This document shows positions 1-12,438 of a stretch of DNA of 64,000 nt, in pieces. Numbering within the stretch: the first letter of the stretch is position 1; each line of letters begins with the position of its first letter. Source of the stretch: Welwitschia mirabilis (taxonomy: Eukaryota; Gnetophyta; Gnetopsida; Welwitschiales); the NCBI GenBank assembly GCA_051453625.1, contig JBOZIK010000001.1:292621422-292685421 (forward strand), read 5' to 3'. Position numbers and translations under genes: made by a program. The notes beneath the pieces are model-generated. The model saw only the letters and a list, made by a program, of their open reading frames with translations, ran no database searches and was not told where the DNA came from.

Positions 1-2039
1 TAAAACATCTCGAATCAATTAAAAGCTCAAAGTATTTAGGAATTTATGGTTATTATAGTGTAGTGTAGTAGGATTATAATTTTAAAAAATTTAATAGTTT
101 TAACTTTTTTTCCCCTAAAGAGGTAGCAGGTAGGTGATTTTGTGCCATACAAATGCCTAGTGGTACTTGGGCTTCTGGAATCTATTCCATTTGTATTCCC
201 CATTGATAGTGGATAGATAATTTGTATCATACAAATTATTAATGGTAATTGAGCTTATAGAATTTATTTTATTTGTATTCTTTACCACTATTGGGGTTTG
301 AACTTTGGACCTCTGGATTCATGTGTCTGTGATCTTACCACTTTGGTAAGCAGTCCTTGATAATAGATTTTAACCCTAAATGATCACCTTAGAAATAATA
401 TTTTTAGAATTCCAAGATATTTTAAGTTATATTCCAAGAATTCTATTATGTACCTAGTTTCTAAAAAACTACTGAAATTTGTGTTTTTACTTCATAATTA
501 ATTAATTAATAATTTTTTAACTATGGCATCTCCTTAGAGCCCAAAAATGTTATAATTAATGTCTAAAATTATAGAAAAATTATTAAAAAAGTTTTTATCA
601 ATAAATTGAGTATATAAAATATATTCTATCAATAAATTTAAGTTAAATTATCTTTAAGTAGTATTTATTTGTAAAAGTACCACTTTTACCCTTTTTATTT
701 AGCTTACTTTTGATGTGCATGCTTGTAAGAGTTTTTATCTTATTAGTTTAAGTAACATAAGTAGTCTTTAGCTTATCACTTATTTTTATTGAGTTATAAT
801 ATAGCCATATAAAATCTTAAATAAATACTTATATCTTAATAATTATGCTTGAGCTATGCTTCTTTTTATTTACCTTCTTTGCACCAATCCATGAAGATTT
901 CATATGAGCATGGGAGAATGTTTCTAGAATTGGCATAGCTTTAGTTATGTTTTAGTTTCATTAAGTACATTATTAAGATGTTATTTAATACATTTTGGAT
1001 ATTTTTTAAAATAAAAAGAAAAGAATATTTCCTTTATTTACATAGGAGAAAAAAGGTAGATTTCTTTTAACTAGGTTTTGTTATTATAACCTTAAAAATA
1101 GAAATTTTCTTATATGCTTTTTTTTTTATGTTTGTTTCTACAAAATGAACTAAATGATGAATAAAATTATTATAACTAGGTAAATAATTTATTAAATATC
1201 TACATTAGTTATAATTATTTACATGCATTTATGTGATGTAGTCCTTGAACAAGATTAAATCAAGATAATTCTAATAATGTTCATTTTCATACTTGGATTT
1301 CATCACCAAGGTAGGTTGCATTGCATTTTTTTTTTTAATAATACCCTTTTAGAAGTGGATTTAATTACTACTCTCTTATCCTACCCATGTATAAACATAC
1401 TTTGACTTAATATCTTAAGCTCTTAGCATTAATGGATTATGTTACACTATTTGGAGATGTTTCAAGGAAGTAGAGGTTATTTGTAAGCATGCATTCATCT
1501 CACATACCATCTGTTACTTGTATTAGGGGTATATTGAGATGAAGTAAAAGCCTATGAAGTTGAGCCTATATATGTTTATATAGTTTAAAACCTAAAGTAG
1601 AACTGACTCACATCTAAAAGATTGCTAGATATCAAGTTTAATTGACATTAATTAGAGTTATAATCTCCTATTATATTGTTTAGGNNNNNNNNNNTTAGGT
1701 ATTCTTCTTAAGGCTTATCCATGTATGTTGACAACAAGTTTACATCTTCTCAACTATACACAAGATATCTTTTATGTGATAAAAAAATATAGAAATAAAT
1801 GGAGGACACAAACTTATGACATTACCATTGTTTGTGAACTAAAATAATCTAGAAATTAATTATAGGTAAATATATAATATTAATATGAGTTATCTTTTTT
1901 AGAATATATAAATTCTAATAAAGCAGTAAGTAGAATTTGGTCCTAGATTCCATTGTGTCTATTACGTAAAAATATTAAAAAATCAAAAAAGGAAAAAAGT
2001 GCTTAATTATGATATGAGAAAAGAGGGTGTCATAATTTT
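1..2039. other. Unassigned AT-rich DNA
   Basis: No coding signature or transposon motif was found on either strand; the open frames are short and low-complexity. The stretch holds a short degenerate tandem duplication (138-300), homopolymer runs and a 10-base N gap at 1685-1694. A tract near 291-345 resembles the 'ggtttgaactttggacc' type of sequence common in plant LTRs, but there is no second LTR to support it. Confidence 0.5.
138..300. repeat. Degenerate ~82-bp tandem duplication (2 copies)
   Basis: Two adjacent copies, about 138-220 and 221-300, share the pattern 'catacaaat...tagtggta.ttg.gcttctgga.tctattccatttgtattcc'. Most differences turn C into T or G into A in the second copy (for example 'gtgccatacaaatgcc' versus 'gtatcatacaaattat'), with a few C-to-A changes. 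No function is implied. Confidence 0.7.
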
Positions 2040-3271
2040 TAAGTTCTAAATTTATTATGATGTAAAATTTTGCAATTATTAAGTCCTTAGCTAATCCCTA
2101 TACATTATAGATACTTGCATAGAAATCCATGCTAGTATAGTGGGAGTTAATCCAAATTTCATAATCCATCAAAGGCACTAGACTAGAAGTTAAAGAATTG
2201 AATCCAAATTTCATAATCCATCAAAGGCACTAGACTAGAAGTTAAAGAATTGATTTAGCAAGGTATTTTTAGTCTTTTATAATTAAGTAAATGAAATAAA
2301 AAGAATGCAAAAATACAATTCAAGATGAAATCAGGTGCAAATGCAATAATTTTAAGTTTTAGATCTATTTGAATACTGATCTATTATCACTAAGACTAAT
2401 CCTTATAATCTACATTGATTAAGAAATAACTATTACTTAATCCTAACTAGTATAAGTTATAAGGCATATTAAAATAAAATATAATTGAATGAAACTACTA
2501 CAACTATAGAAATGCAGTATAAAATAAAATGCATGTCCTAAACTAATTATCTTAACCTATTATCATTTAGGTTATTCTCATGATCTATATCTATTACAAA
2601 ACTATAATGAAATTATAATTAACATAAAGCACAAGTGAAATGCACTTAGTAAAAATAAATCAACCTTTATTATTTAAAATTAAACATCCATTTACAAAGC
2701 AACAACACTTCAATAGAGGATACACATTTCAACACTAAGGAAGACTCCTCTATATAGATAAGATGGACTTCTTATCCTTTGATCTTCTATTAAAAGATTT
2801 CTAGTACAATAGATGGTAATATGGGAGTGAGGGTAATGAGGTATTTATAGGTCTACATAAAAGATTTTTGAGATGAAACCCTAGTAAACCAAAGGAATGC
2901 ATAATATTGTTACAAAGTTAATAAATTGTATTAATTTATTACATAAAATAAATATCATCCTGACTATGAATTTTGGCTTTCCACTTAAAGAAAGACCTTT
3001 TGGTAAGGGGTTCCTTGAAAAAATCCCTCTACAGATAGAAACTTGCAACATTTGCCGAAATAAAAAGTCTTAAAAACATGATTTTCGATCTAGACTCGAA
3101 AAAGGAAGTGTCCACATCTCTTTTGGTCTTTTTGTGATGATGCTGCTCAGATCATCAAGCTTTTTCTTAGAAACAATTTCTTATTTCTTTAAGTAAACTA
3201 TTCTTTTTTGGAGAGAGAATTAAAGAAGATATGCATTAATGGTTCTTTGAACATGAACAAGCCTTATTTGA
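2040..3271. other. Unassigned, possibly LTR-like region
   Basis: No coding domain is visible. The plus-strand text 'gaggtatttatagg' (2839-2852) reads on the minus strand as a TATAAATAC box, a sequence common in the promoters of plant LTR retrotransposons. The neighbouring sequence (2690-3100) has LTR-like composition. I found no matching second LTR, primer-binding site or polypurine tract, so the LTR reading is only a suggestion. Confidence 0.3.
2149..2252. repeat. Perfect 52-bp tandem duplication
   Basis: Two back-to-back copies (2149-2200 and 2201-2252) appear identical over all 52 bases, starting 'aatccaaatttcataatcc' and ending 'agttaaagaattg'. Identity in a region where other duplications are heavily diverged points to a recent event or an assembly artefact. 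Confidence 0.95.
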
Positions 3272-5573
3272 AACAAATATTTGGAGATTTGAATAAAATA
3301 ATGGAAAATTTTCTTGACAGGGAAGCTTTTCTTAATAAGAAATAGATGTGAAAAGACAAATGGAGGAAAATCTCCAAAAGAAAATTCAGTTGTTACAAAA
3401 GAAATGGAGCCTTGAAAACAAAGGGAGGTGAAAATGCCAAGGAAGAATAATCTTAAACACAAACAACAATACTAGCGTTAATGCCTTAAAAAGAGAGACC
3501 AGAGATCCCAAATACATAAGCACACTTTTTTAACCTTTTTGTTTTTCATTTCATGTGTAAATATTATTTTTTAATGATAATTTGTATTTTGTTATTATTT
3601 TTTTAAATTTATTATGAAGAAACTTTTTAAGATAATTTGTATTTATCTTATAATTATGTTTTTGAATTTGGTACTTTAAAATATTAACCAAAATAATTCT
3701 AAATATATCTTGTGTTACATTCCCTTGCATGGTGACCTTTAAAGTAGCTATGAAATCTCAATAAAATTGTAAGGGTCACACAATAAGGTGAATCTTAGAG
3801 GAGAAATTATTTTCCATGAACCTAAATATTTAAAATTTAAAATTGCATTGGCACACTTCAAGGTCAATCATTTATCACACGAGGTGTGTCCACTATTTAC
3901 CACACAAATTATAATGCTTTATAACTTTCTATTTCATCCATGGAGCTAAGTGCTTAATAAAGTTTTTTTGCCTTTTCCTTATATTCAATAACTAAAGATA
4001 GTATTATACTTTAACTAGTCACTACCAAAGGCATGCTTAAAAATAAAACTTAAATAAGTGGCATCCACTTGACAATGAGTTGGTTTCAAGATGCATCAAC
4101 TAGTTGGTGTTTCTTCACAACATACCATGAAGTTAAGTAACTTGTTAATGTTGCTTCATTGTTTAAAGGTGTCCCAACTAGTTAGTAAATCTTTTTCCAT
4201 GGATTGAGAAAGTATCTCAACCTCATGATGCAATCTTTATTTAAAAATAGCTAATGTACATTAACCTTTTGACAACCTTGTACTTAATGTAGAAATATAT
4301 GTTATCAATTTTATGTAGTTCACAATCCTAATGAAAGCCATGTATATGAGAATTTCCATCTTTAAAGTTTTATATCATATGTCATCATGAAGATGGTACT
4401 CTAATGTTTTTTTTTCAACTTTCCATGTCAATGTATTTAAAATTACTATAAGNNNNNNNNNNATGATGTAATCTATTAAAATATATATGACACTAAAATA
4501 GTTAATATCATTGATTGTATTAATGCATATGCCTAAATTTAGTGATAAAGAAGCTTTAATGTTAATAAGGCTAGAGCAATCATGTTTTGTTACAACTGAT
4601 GTTACAATTAACATAATTTTATCATTGAGATGGAATTACCATGTTTATTATTTTTACTTTTTATGCCAATGCATCTTGTGAAGTTTTGTCCCTATCTTTC
4701 TTATTACACTACAAAATAAATTTTTATAATTAAAAAACTACATACAATACTATCCTTGATAGTACAATTGAATGTATTTATTACATGTGCCTATAGTTAG
4801 TGATAAACATCATTTAATGCCAAGAATACTATAGTCATCATGTGTGNNNNNNNNNNNNNNNNNNNNNNNNNNNNNNNNNNNNNNNNNNNNNNNNNNNNNN
4901 NNNNNNNNNNNNNNNNNNNNNNNNNNNNNNNNNNNNNNNNNNNNNNTCAACCTCATGATGCAATCTTTATTTAAAAATAACTAATGTACATTAACCTTTT
5001 AGCATCCTTATGCTCAATGTAGAAACATATGTTATCAAGTTTATGTACTTCACAATCATAATAGGAAGTCATGAAAATGAGAATTTCCATCTTTAAAGTT
5101 TTGTATCATATGTCATCATGAATATGATGCTCTAATGTTATTTTTTTCCTACTTTCCATGTAAATGTATTTAACATTACTATAAGATATTATGTTGTAAT
5201 CTATTAAAATATATATGGCACTAAAACAATTTCTATCATTAACTATATTATTACATATGCTAAAGTTAGTGATAGAGAATCTTCAATGTTAATAAGACTA
5301 GAGAAATCATGTTTTGTCACAACTAATGTTACAATTAACATCATTTTATCATTGAAATGGAAATGTCATGTTCATTATTTTTACTTTTTATGCCAGTGCA
5401 TCTCATGAAGTTCTATTCCTATCTTTCTTATGACACTACAAAATACATTTTTGTACTTTAAAATATACATACAATACTATTCTTGATAGTACCATTAAAT
5501 GGATTTATTACATGTACCTCCACTCAGTGATAAACATCATTTAGTACCAAGAATAAATTAGTCATCATGTGTG
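3272..5573 (+). repeat. Dispersed repeat family A, copy 1
   Basis: This segment aligns colinearly and in the same orientation with 61956-64000. Shared blocks in order are: a block with 'cttgacagggaag' and 'acaacaatactagcgt' (3272-3535); a spacer with 'cccttgcatggtgacctt' (3720-3740); a block with 'actagtcacta' and 'ccatgaagttaagt' (from about 4013); and a block beginning 'tcaacctcatgatgc' (4217). The last block grades into the satellite array downstream. Compared with copy 2, copy 1 has lost almost all CpG sites through G-to-A and C-to-T changes. N gaps lie at 4453-4462 and 4847-4946. No protein of known family is encoded. It could be an unclassified DNA transposon, a captured gene leader, or a segmental duplication. 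Confidence 0.8.
4217..5573 (+). repeat. Direct duplication inside family A, split by an N gap
   Basis: The block 4217-4846 (630 bp) is repeated at 4947-5573 (627 bp). Both begin 'tcaacctcatgatgcaatc' and end in 'gtcatcatgtgtg'. The 100-base N gap (4847-4946) sits exactly between them, so the real copy number may be more than two. Copies differ at scattered positions, so this is an old duplication rather than an overlap artefact. Confidence 0.85.
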
Positions 5574-6040
5574 TAAATAGTATAAAGAAGATGAACTATC
5601 TTATGTCCCTATAGAGTGTAATGCTATATAAATTTCTTTATTATATGTGATACTAAAACAACCCTATTAATAGCAGCCTCATCATCTAGATGGTACTATC
5701 TTTTTCCTTCTATACACTTTTCATGCCTAGGAATCCTATGAAGTTTTTATTCTATATTTATAACAACATTATAGAAAATTATGTCCTAAGTTATAAAACT
5801 ATATTTGGTAATATTCTTGATAATGACTTACATCACTTATATTACAATGCCATATAATAAAACACTAATAGTTAACAATGTTACATGAAGGTGATTTTGT
5901 TGTATAATAATATGGCATTAGATCTCTAGTAATATAATTTTATATTAATGATGACATTAATAATATAATTCCATAACATAATCTAACTTACAATTTGAAT
6001 TGGTAGTACACCCATTAGATCATGAAGTAAAGATTATGAT

Positions 6041-8612
6041 AGTTAAAGATCATGTTACTATGATATTATCACACCACATTCTTAGTCATGTTATTATGTA
6101 TTAAGGAGTCACTAGCTTCATAGTCCCATAATATGATCTAGATTACTAGCTAAGTTGGGATCATACTTATTTAATTAGATTACTACCTATGTTTACAATG
6201 TACTTATCCAATCATGGCATAAATAAAACTCTACTCAAAGGTGATATTACTATATAATAATATGGCACCATACCTATAATTCTATTAGTGTATACTACAA
6301 ATGATACTAGTGACATAGTGTCATAACATGACATAGCTTACATAATACTAAAACAACCATACTTGTGGTAGTATTGTATATTATATAAGTTACTCATCAC
6401 TACTTTTGTCATTTTGTCATGAAGGTAGTACTATTATGTTCACTATTTTTACTTTTTATGTGAATGCATTTGATAAATTTTTTATCCTAGCTTTTTTATG
6501 ATACTATAAAACATTATATCATAATTTACAAAACTATATATAATAGTATTCTTAATAGTGTCATTGATTACAATTAGTGATAGACTTATGGCACTATAAA
6601 TTATATTTTCAAATACTAGAATGACACTGGATAAAAGTGCTACTCAAAGAATATATTATTATGTTAATATAACACCATATTCCTGGTGATATCATTGTAT
6701 ATTAAGGACAATATCGAGAACATGGTATTATAACATTACTAAAGTTATCATTTGGATTAGTACTATACCTATGAGATCATGGATGAAAGATAAACCTACT
6801 CGAAGGTAATGTTATTGTATAAAAATAAAGCACCACACATCTAGTAACATTACTGTATATTAAGAATAGCATCAGTAATGCAAAGTTATAACGTGACCTA
6901 ACTTACATGCCACTAAAGTGTTATTACTTATGGTAGTATCGTATATTATATTTATTATAGTTCACAACTAATCTCGTATCATTATCAAGATGGCACTATC
7001 ATGTTTATTCTTTCTACTTTTTATCTTAGCTTTCTTATAATACCATAAAACATTGTATCATAAACTCTATGAAATACTATACTTAATAGTTCCATCAACT
7101 ATGTTTATTGCACATGTCTAAAGTTAATGGTAAATTTCATCCACTACTAAGAAGACTAAAGTAGTCTTACATGTATATAGAATGGAAAAGACAAAATATA
7201 TGATTGCACTATAGATTGTAGTATTATATGAATTATTCTATTATACACTACACTAAAACATTCCTACATGTGGTAATGTCATCATCAAGATTGCACTCTC
7301 ATTTTTGTACTTTTTACTTTTCATGAATTTTTTATCCTATCTCTATGATGGCACTATAAGACATTATGTCATAATTTATAAAACTAATATACAATAGTAT
7401 CCTTGGTAGTGTTATTGAGTAAATCTATCGATACACTTATAGTACTATAATAGATAGTGTTTTATAATGGAACAACACTAGACAATGGTACTAATTGAAT
7501 GAGGTATTATTTTATAGTAATATAACATTACTCTTGATGTTATTATATATTAAAGATGATATGACTGGCATAGTGCTATAACATGGCTTAGGTTATGATT
7601 TGAATTTGTATTATGCTTGTTAGGTTATGGAGTAAAGATGATGCTTGTTAGAGGTGACATTATTGTGATATCATGACATCACATTTCTAGGGATATTATG
7701 ATATATTAAAAATGTTACCACCTATTTACTATTATAATATGACCTTACCTATTAGATCATAGATTAATAATGACCCTAATCATACATGACATTATTATTT
7801 AATGATATGGCACCACACTTTTGATGAAATTATTATACAATAAGAATATCATCAATAACATAGTGTCATGACATGAACTAGTTAACAGGCCATTTAAATA
7901 TCTCTACTTGTAGTAGTACCATATGATCTATATGTTACATATCACAAATGATTTTGTCTCATCATTATGATGTCACTAGCATGTTTATTACTTCTATTTT
8001 TCATACTAATACATCTAATGAAGCTTTTTCCTTGGGCTTTTTTATGGTAGTATAAAATTTTGTATCACAATTTATCAAACTATATGTACTATTATCATTA
8101 ATATTATCATTAAATATATTCATGACACATGCCTAAAGTTAGTGATATAGATCATTTAGTGCTAAGAAGGCTAGAGTAGTCATGTGTGCAGATAGTATGT
8201 AAAAAGATGGATTGTATTACGATACTATAAATTGAAGTACATATAAATTTTTCTACTATATATGATACTTAAATATTCCTATGTGTGATACTATCATCAT
8301 TAAAATTACACTATGATATTCATCCTTTCTACTTTTTATGCTAATTCATCCTATGAAGTTTTCTCTTGGCTTTTAATAACACTACAAAACATTGAATCAT
8401 AATTTATAAAAATATATACAATACGATTCTTGATAGTTTCATTAATTAAAATAATCGATAAACATGATCTAGGGCTAAGAATACTAGATTAGTCATGCAT
8501 GTAGATGGTATGTGAAGGATGCATTATAATATGACACTATAAAGTAAAGTTTCATATAAAATATCCTAGTCTATACAATAATAAAAAAATCCTACACATG
8601 TTAGTGTCATTT
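6041..8612 (+). repeat. Higher-order satellite unit, copy 1
   Basis: This ~2.57 kb segment matches 8790-11353 from end to end with the same module order. It starts 'agttaaag' and includes 'caccacattc.tagtcatg' and 'gtcactagcttcatagtcc' near its left end. It ends at 'cctacacatg', just before a TG microsatellite that copy 2 lacks. Confidence 0.85.
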
Positions 8613-8616
8613 TGTG

Positions 8617-8689
<73 letters not shown>
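8613..8689. repeat. (TG)n microsatellite ending at an N gap
   Basis: A TG tract with one early 'gcg' interruption runs straight into the 100-base gap 8690-8789. It separates the two higher-order satellite units. The equivalent point after copy 2 has no such expansion. The tract length is unknown because the gap cuts it. Confidence 0.95.
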
Positions 8690-8789
8690 NNNNNNNNNNN
8701 NNNNNNNNNNNNNNNNNNNNNNNNNNNNNNNNNNNNNNNNNNNNNNNNNNNNNNNNNNNNNNNNNNNNNNNNNNNNNNNNNNNNNNNNN

Positions 8790-11353
8790 AGTTAAAGGTG
8801 ATGTTATTATAATATTATCACACCACATTCCTAGTCATGTTATTATGTATTAAGGAGTCACTAGCTTCATAGTCCTGTAATACAACCTAGGTTACTAGCT
8901 AAGTTGGGACCACACTTATTTAATTAGATTATTGTCTATGTTAATAATGTACTTATCAAATCATGGTATAAATAAAAATATACTCAGAGGTAACATTATT
9001 GTATAATAATATGGTGCCATAGCTCTAATTCTATTAGTGTATACTACGAATGATATTAGTGACATAGTATCATAACATAACCTAGCCTACATAATAATAA
9101 AACAACTATAATTGTGGTAGTATTGTATATTATATAAGTTACTCATCACGACTTTTATCATTTTGTCATTAAGCTAGAACTATCATGTTCATTGTTTCTA
9201 CTTTTTATGTGAATGAATTTCATAAAGTTTTTATCCTAGATTTTTTATGATACTATAAAACATTATATCATAGTTTACAAAACTATATATAACAGTATCC
9301 TTAATAGTGTCATTGATTACAATTAGCAATAAACTTATGATAGTATAAAGTATATTTGCATATAATAGAATGACACTGGATAATAGTTCTACTTAAAGAA
9401 TATATTATTATATAATAACATAACACCATATTCTTGGTGATATCATTGTGTATTAAAGATAATATCGAGAACGTGATAACATAACATTACTAAGGTCATC
9501 ATTTGAATTAGTACTATACTTATGAGATCATAGATTAAAGACAAACCTAGTCGAAGGTGATGTTATTGTATAATAATATAACACCATACATCTAGTAACA
9601 TTACTGTATATTAAGAATAGAATCAACAATGAAAAGTTATAATATAACCTAGCTTACATGCCACTAAAGTACCATTACTTATGGTAGTATCATATACTAT
9701 ATTTATTATAGTTCATAGCTAATTTCATATCACTATTAAGATTGCACTATCATGTTTACTCTTTTTACTTTTTATCTTAGCTTTCTTACAATACTATAAA
9801 ATATTGTGTCATAAACTTCATAAAACACTATACTTAATAGTCCCATCAACTATGTTAATTACACATGTCTAAAGTCAATGGTAAGTATCATCCACTACCA
9901 AGAAGACTAAAGTAGTCTTGCATGTAGATAAAATGGAAAAGACAAAATATATTATGGCACTATAGATTGCAATGTTATATGAATTTTTCTATTATACACT
10001 ACACTAGAACATTCGTACATGTGATAATTTCGTCATCAAGATGGCACTCTTATTTTTCTTCTTTTTATTTTTCATGAATTTTTCATCCTATCTTTATGAT
10101 GGTATTATAAGACATTGTTTCATAATTTATAAAACTAATATACAATAGTATCCTTGGTAATGTTATTGATTAAATTCAGTAATAGACTTATTGTACTATA
10201 ACAAATAGTGTTCTATAATGGAACAACACTAGATGATGATGCTAATTGAATGAGATATTATTCTATAGTAATACAATATTACTCTTGATGTCATTATATA
10301 TTAAAGATGATACAACCAGCATAGTTCTATAACATGGCTTAGGTTATGATTTGAATTAGCATCATGCTTATTAGGTTATGGAGTAAATATGATGCTAGTT
10401 AGAGGTGATATTATTGTGATATCATGACATCATATTTCTAGGGACATTATTAATATTAAAAATGGTACCACCTATGTACTATCATAATATAGCCTTACCT
10501 GTTAAATCATAGATTAATGATGATCCTACTCAAACATGACATCATTATTTAATGATATGGCACCATACCTTTGATGACATTATTGTATAATAAGAATATC
10601 ATCAATAACATAGTGTTATAACATGAACTAGTTAATAGGTCATTTAAATATCTCTCCTTGTAGTAGTACCATATGATCTATATGTTACATATCACAAATG
10701 ATTTTGTGTCATCATTACAATCTCACTATCATGTTTATTATTTTTATTTTTCATACTAATGCATATAATGGATTTTTTCCTTGGGATTTTCTATGGTAGT
10801 ATAAAACTTGTATCACAATTTATAAAACTATATACAATATTATCATTAATAGTATCATCAACTATATTCATGACACATGTCTAAAGTTAGTGATAGATAT
10901 CACTTAGTGCTAAGAAGTCTAGAGTAGTCATGTGTGTAGATAGTATGTCAAAACATGGACTGTATTACGATACTATAAAGTGAAGTACCATATACATTTT
11001 TCTACTATATATGACACTTAAATATTCCTATGTGTGATACTATCATCATTAAAGTTACACTATGATATTCATCCTTTCTACTTTTTATGCTAATTCATCC
11101 TATGAAGTTTTCCCTTGGTATTTTGACAACACTATAAGACATTAAATCATAATTTATAAAAATATATACAATACTATTCTTGATAGTTTCATCAATTAAA
11201 ATAATTGATAAACATGATTTAGTGCTAAGAATACTAGAGTAGTCATGCGTGTATATGGTATGTGAAGGATGCACTATAGTATGACACTATGAAGTTTATT
11301 TTCATATAAAATGTCCTAGTCTACTAAACACTAAAAAAACCCTACACATGAGT
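8790..11353 (+). repeat. Higher-order satellite unit, copy 2
   Basis: Second copy of the ~2.57 kb unit. Landmarks lie 2745-2755 bases to the right of their counterparts in copy 1 (for example 7030 versus 9780, 8045 versus 10790), counting the N gap at face value. Changes are scattered substitutions plus small indels, so both copies are old. After it the array continues with a partial module and then the LTR at 11598/12158. Confidence 0.85.
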
Positions 11354-11361
11354 GTCATTTA

Positions 11362-11721
11362 ATATATACATTACAGATTACAACTAATGGCATTTTATCA
11401 TCAAATGACACTATCATGTTTATTCTTTCTACTTTTTCACCAATTCATCTTGTGAAGTTTTTATTCTTACTTTTTGGTAGCACTATAAGTGAGTCATAAT
11501 TTATAAAATTATATATATTACTAACTTTAATAGTTTAATCTATTATGTATGTTTACTATCACAATTCATCTATTATCATCATTAAAGATAATAATATTAT
11601 CATGGCTCACCTTTAATCATAATAAATAATTATGTGCTAAGATGCTAAAACACAAACCGAAAGAGACTACAATTAATTTCTAAGGAATGCAAAACAATAG
11701 TGATCAAAATTAGCTTGTAAC

Positions 11722-11799
<78 letters not shown>

Positions 11800-12270
11800 A
11801 NNNNNNNNNNNNNNNNNNNNNNNNNNNNNNNNNNNNNNNNNNNNNNNNNNNNNNNNNNNNNNNNNNNNNNNNNNNNNNNNNNNNNNNNNNNNNNNNNNNN
11901 TGTGTGTGTGTATGTGTATTACATATTACATATTACAACTAATGATGTTTCATCATCAAATGGCACTATCATGTTTATTATTTCTATTTTTTTTACCAAT
12001 GCATCTTGTGAAGTTTTTATTCTTGCTTTTTTGTGGTACTATAAGTGTGTGTGTCATAATTTATAAAATTATATATGTCACTAACTTCAATAGTTTAATC
12101 TATTGTATATGTTCACTATCATAATTCATCTATTGTCATCATTAAAGATAACAATATTGTCTTGGCCCACATTCAATCATAATAAATAATTATGTGCTAA
12201 GATGCTAAAACACAAATCCAAAGAGACTACAATTAATTTCTAAACCAAAACAATAGCTATAAAAATTATC
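11362..12270 (+). repeat. Duplicated satellite-LTR junction
   Basis: The block 11362-11720 is repeated at about 11925-12270. Both copies begin in satellite sequence ('atcatcaaatg.cactatcatgttta') and pass into the start of the Ty3 LTR ('tatcatggctcacc' at 11598, 'tgtcttggcccacat' at 12158; both continue 'taatcataataaataattat'). Because the satellite-to-LTR junction itself is duplicated, the duplication came after the Ty3 insertion. The copies are separated by AC/TG microsatellites and an N gap. Confidence 0.8.
11724..11918. repeat. (AC)n - gap - (TG)n microsatellite
   Basis: An AC tract (11724-11800) enters the gap 11801-11900 and a TG tract (11901-11918) leaves it. On one strand these are reverse complements, so the gap is flanked by a potential inverted repeat. 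This could be a real AC/TG palindrome or a wrong join. Confidence 0.9.
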
Positions 12271-12276
12271 TTGCCA

Positions 12277-12307
<31 letters not shown>

Positions 12308-12371
12308 ATTTATTCTAATACAAGTTATCTTACTTTAATTTACTTCATTAAGTTATACCTTATTTATCAGA

Positions 12372-12438
<67 letters not shown>

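Larger units (their letters stand above)
5574..12157. repeat. Composite degenerate satellite array
   Basis: The whole stretch is built from diverged copies of a few modules. One module of about 335-340 bp has the pattern 'ggcactatcatgttta', then 'acactataaaacatt.tatcataa', then 'cttgatagt.tcatt', then 'tagtcatgtgtgtagata', then 'tggcactataaagt'. The 'cactataaaacatt' anchor recurs near 5430, 5765, 6500, 7030, 7350, 8045 and 8380, then 9250, 9790, 10105, 10790, 11125, 11480 and 12040. A second module carries 'ataatatggcaccata' and 'catagtgtcataacatgac'. Spacing alternates between roughly 320-350 and 530-735 bp, so modules of different length are interleaved. No coding capacity is seen. A TG tract and two N gaps interrupt the array. 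Confidence 0.85.

Noticed and set aside
291-345. tRNA-like 'ggtttgaactttgg' (B-box resemblance)
   Set aside because: No A box, acceptor stem or anticodon arm can be drawn. This text is common in plant LTRs.
8598-8853. Open frames of Cys-Val or Thr-His repeats at the TG tract
   Set aside because: They are translations of the (TG)n microsatellite and N bases, with no start context or codon bias.
5574-12157. CRISPR-like or prokaryotic repeat array
   Set aside because: Unit lengths are hundreds of bases and degenerate, with no short identical repeats or unique spacers. The context is plant nuclear DNA.
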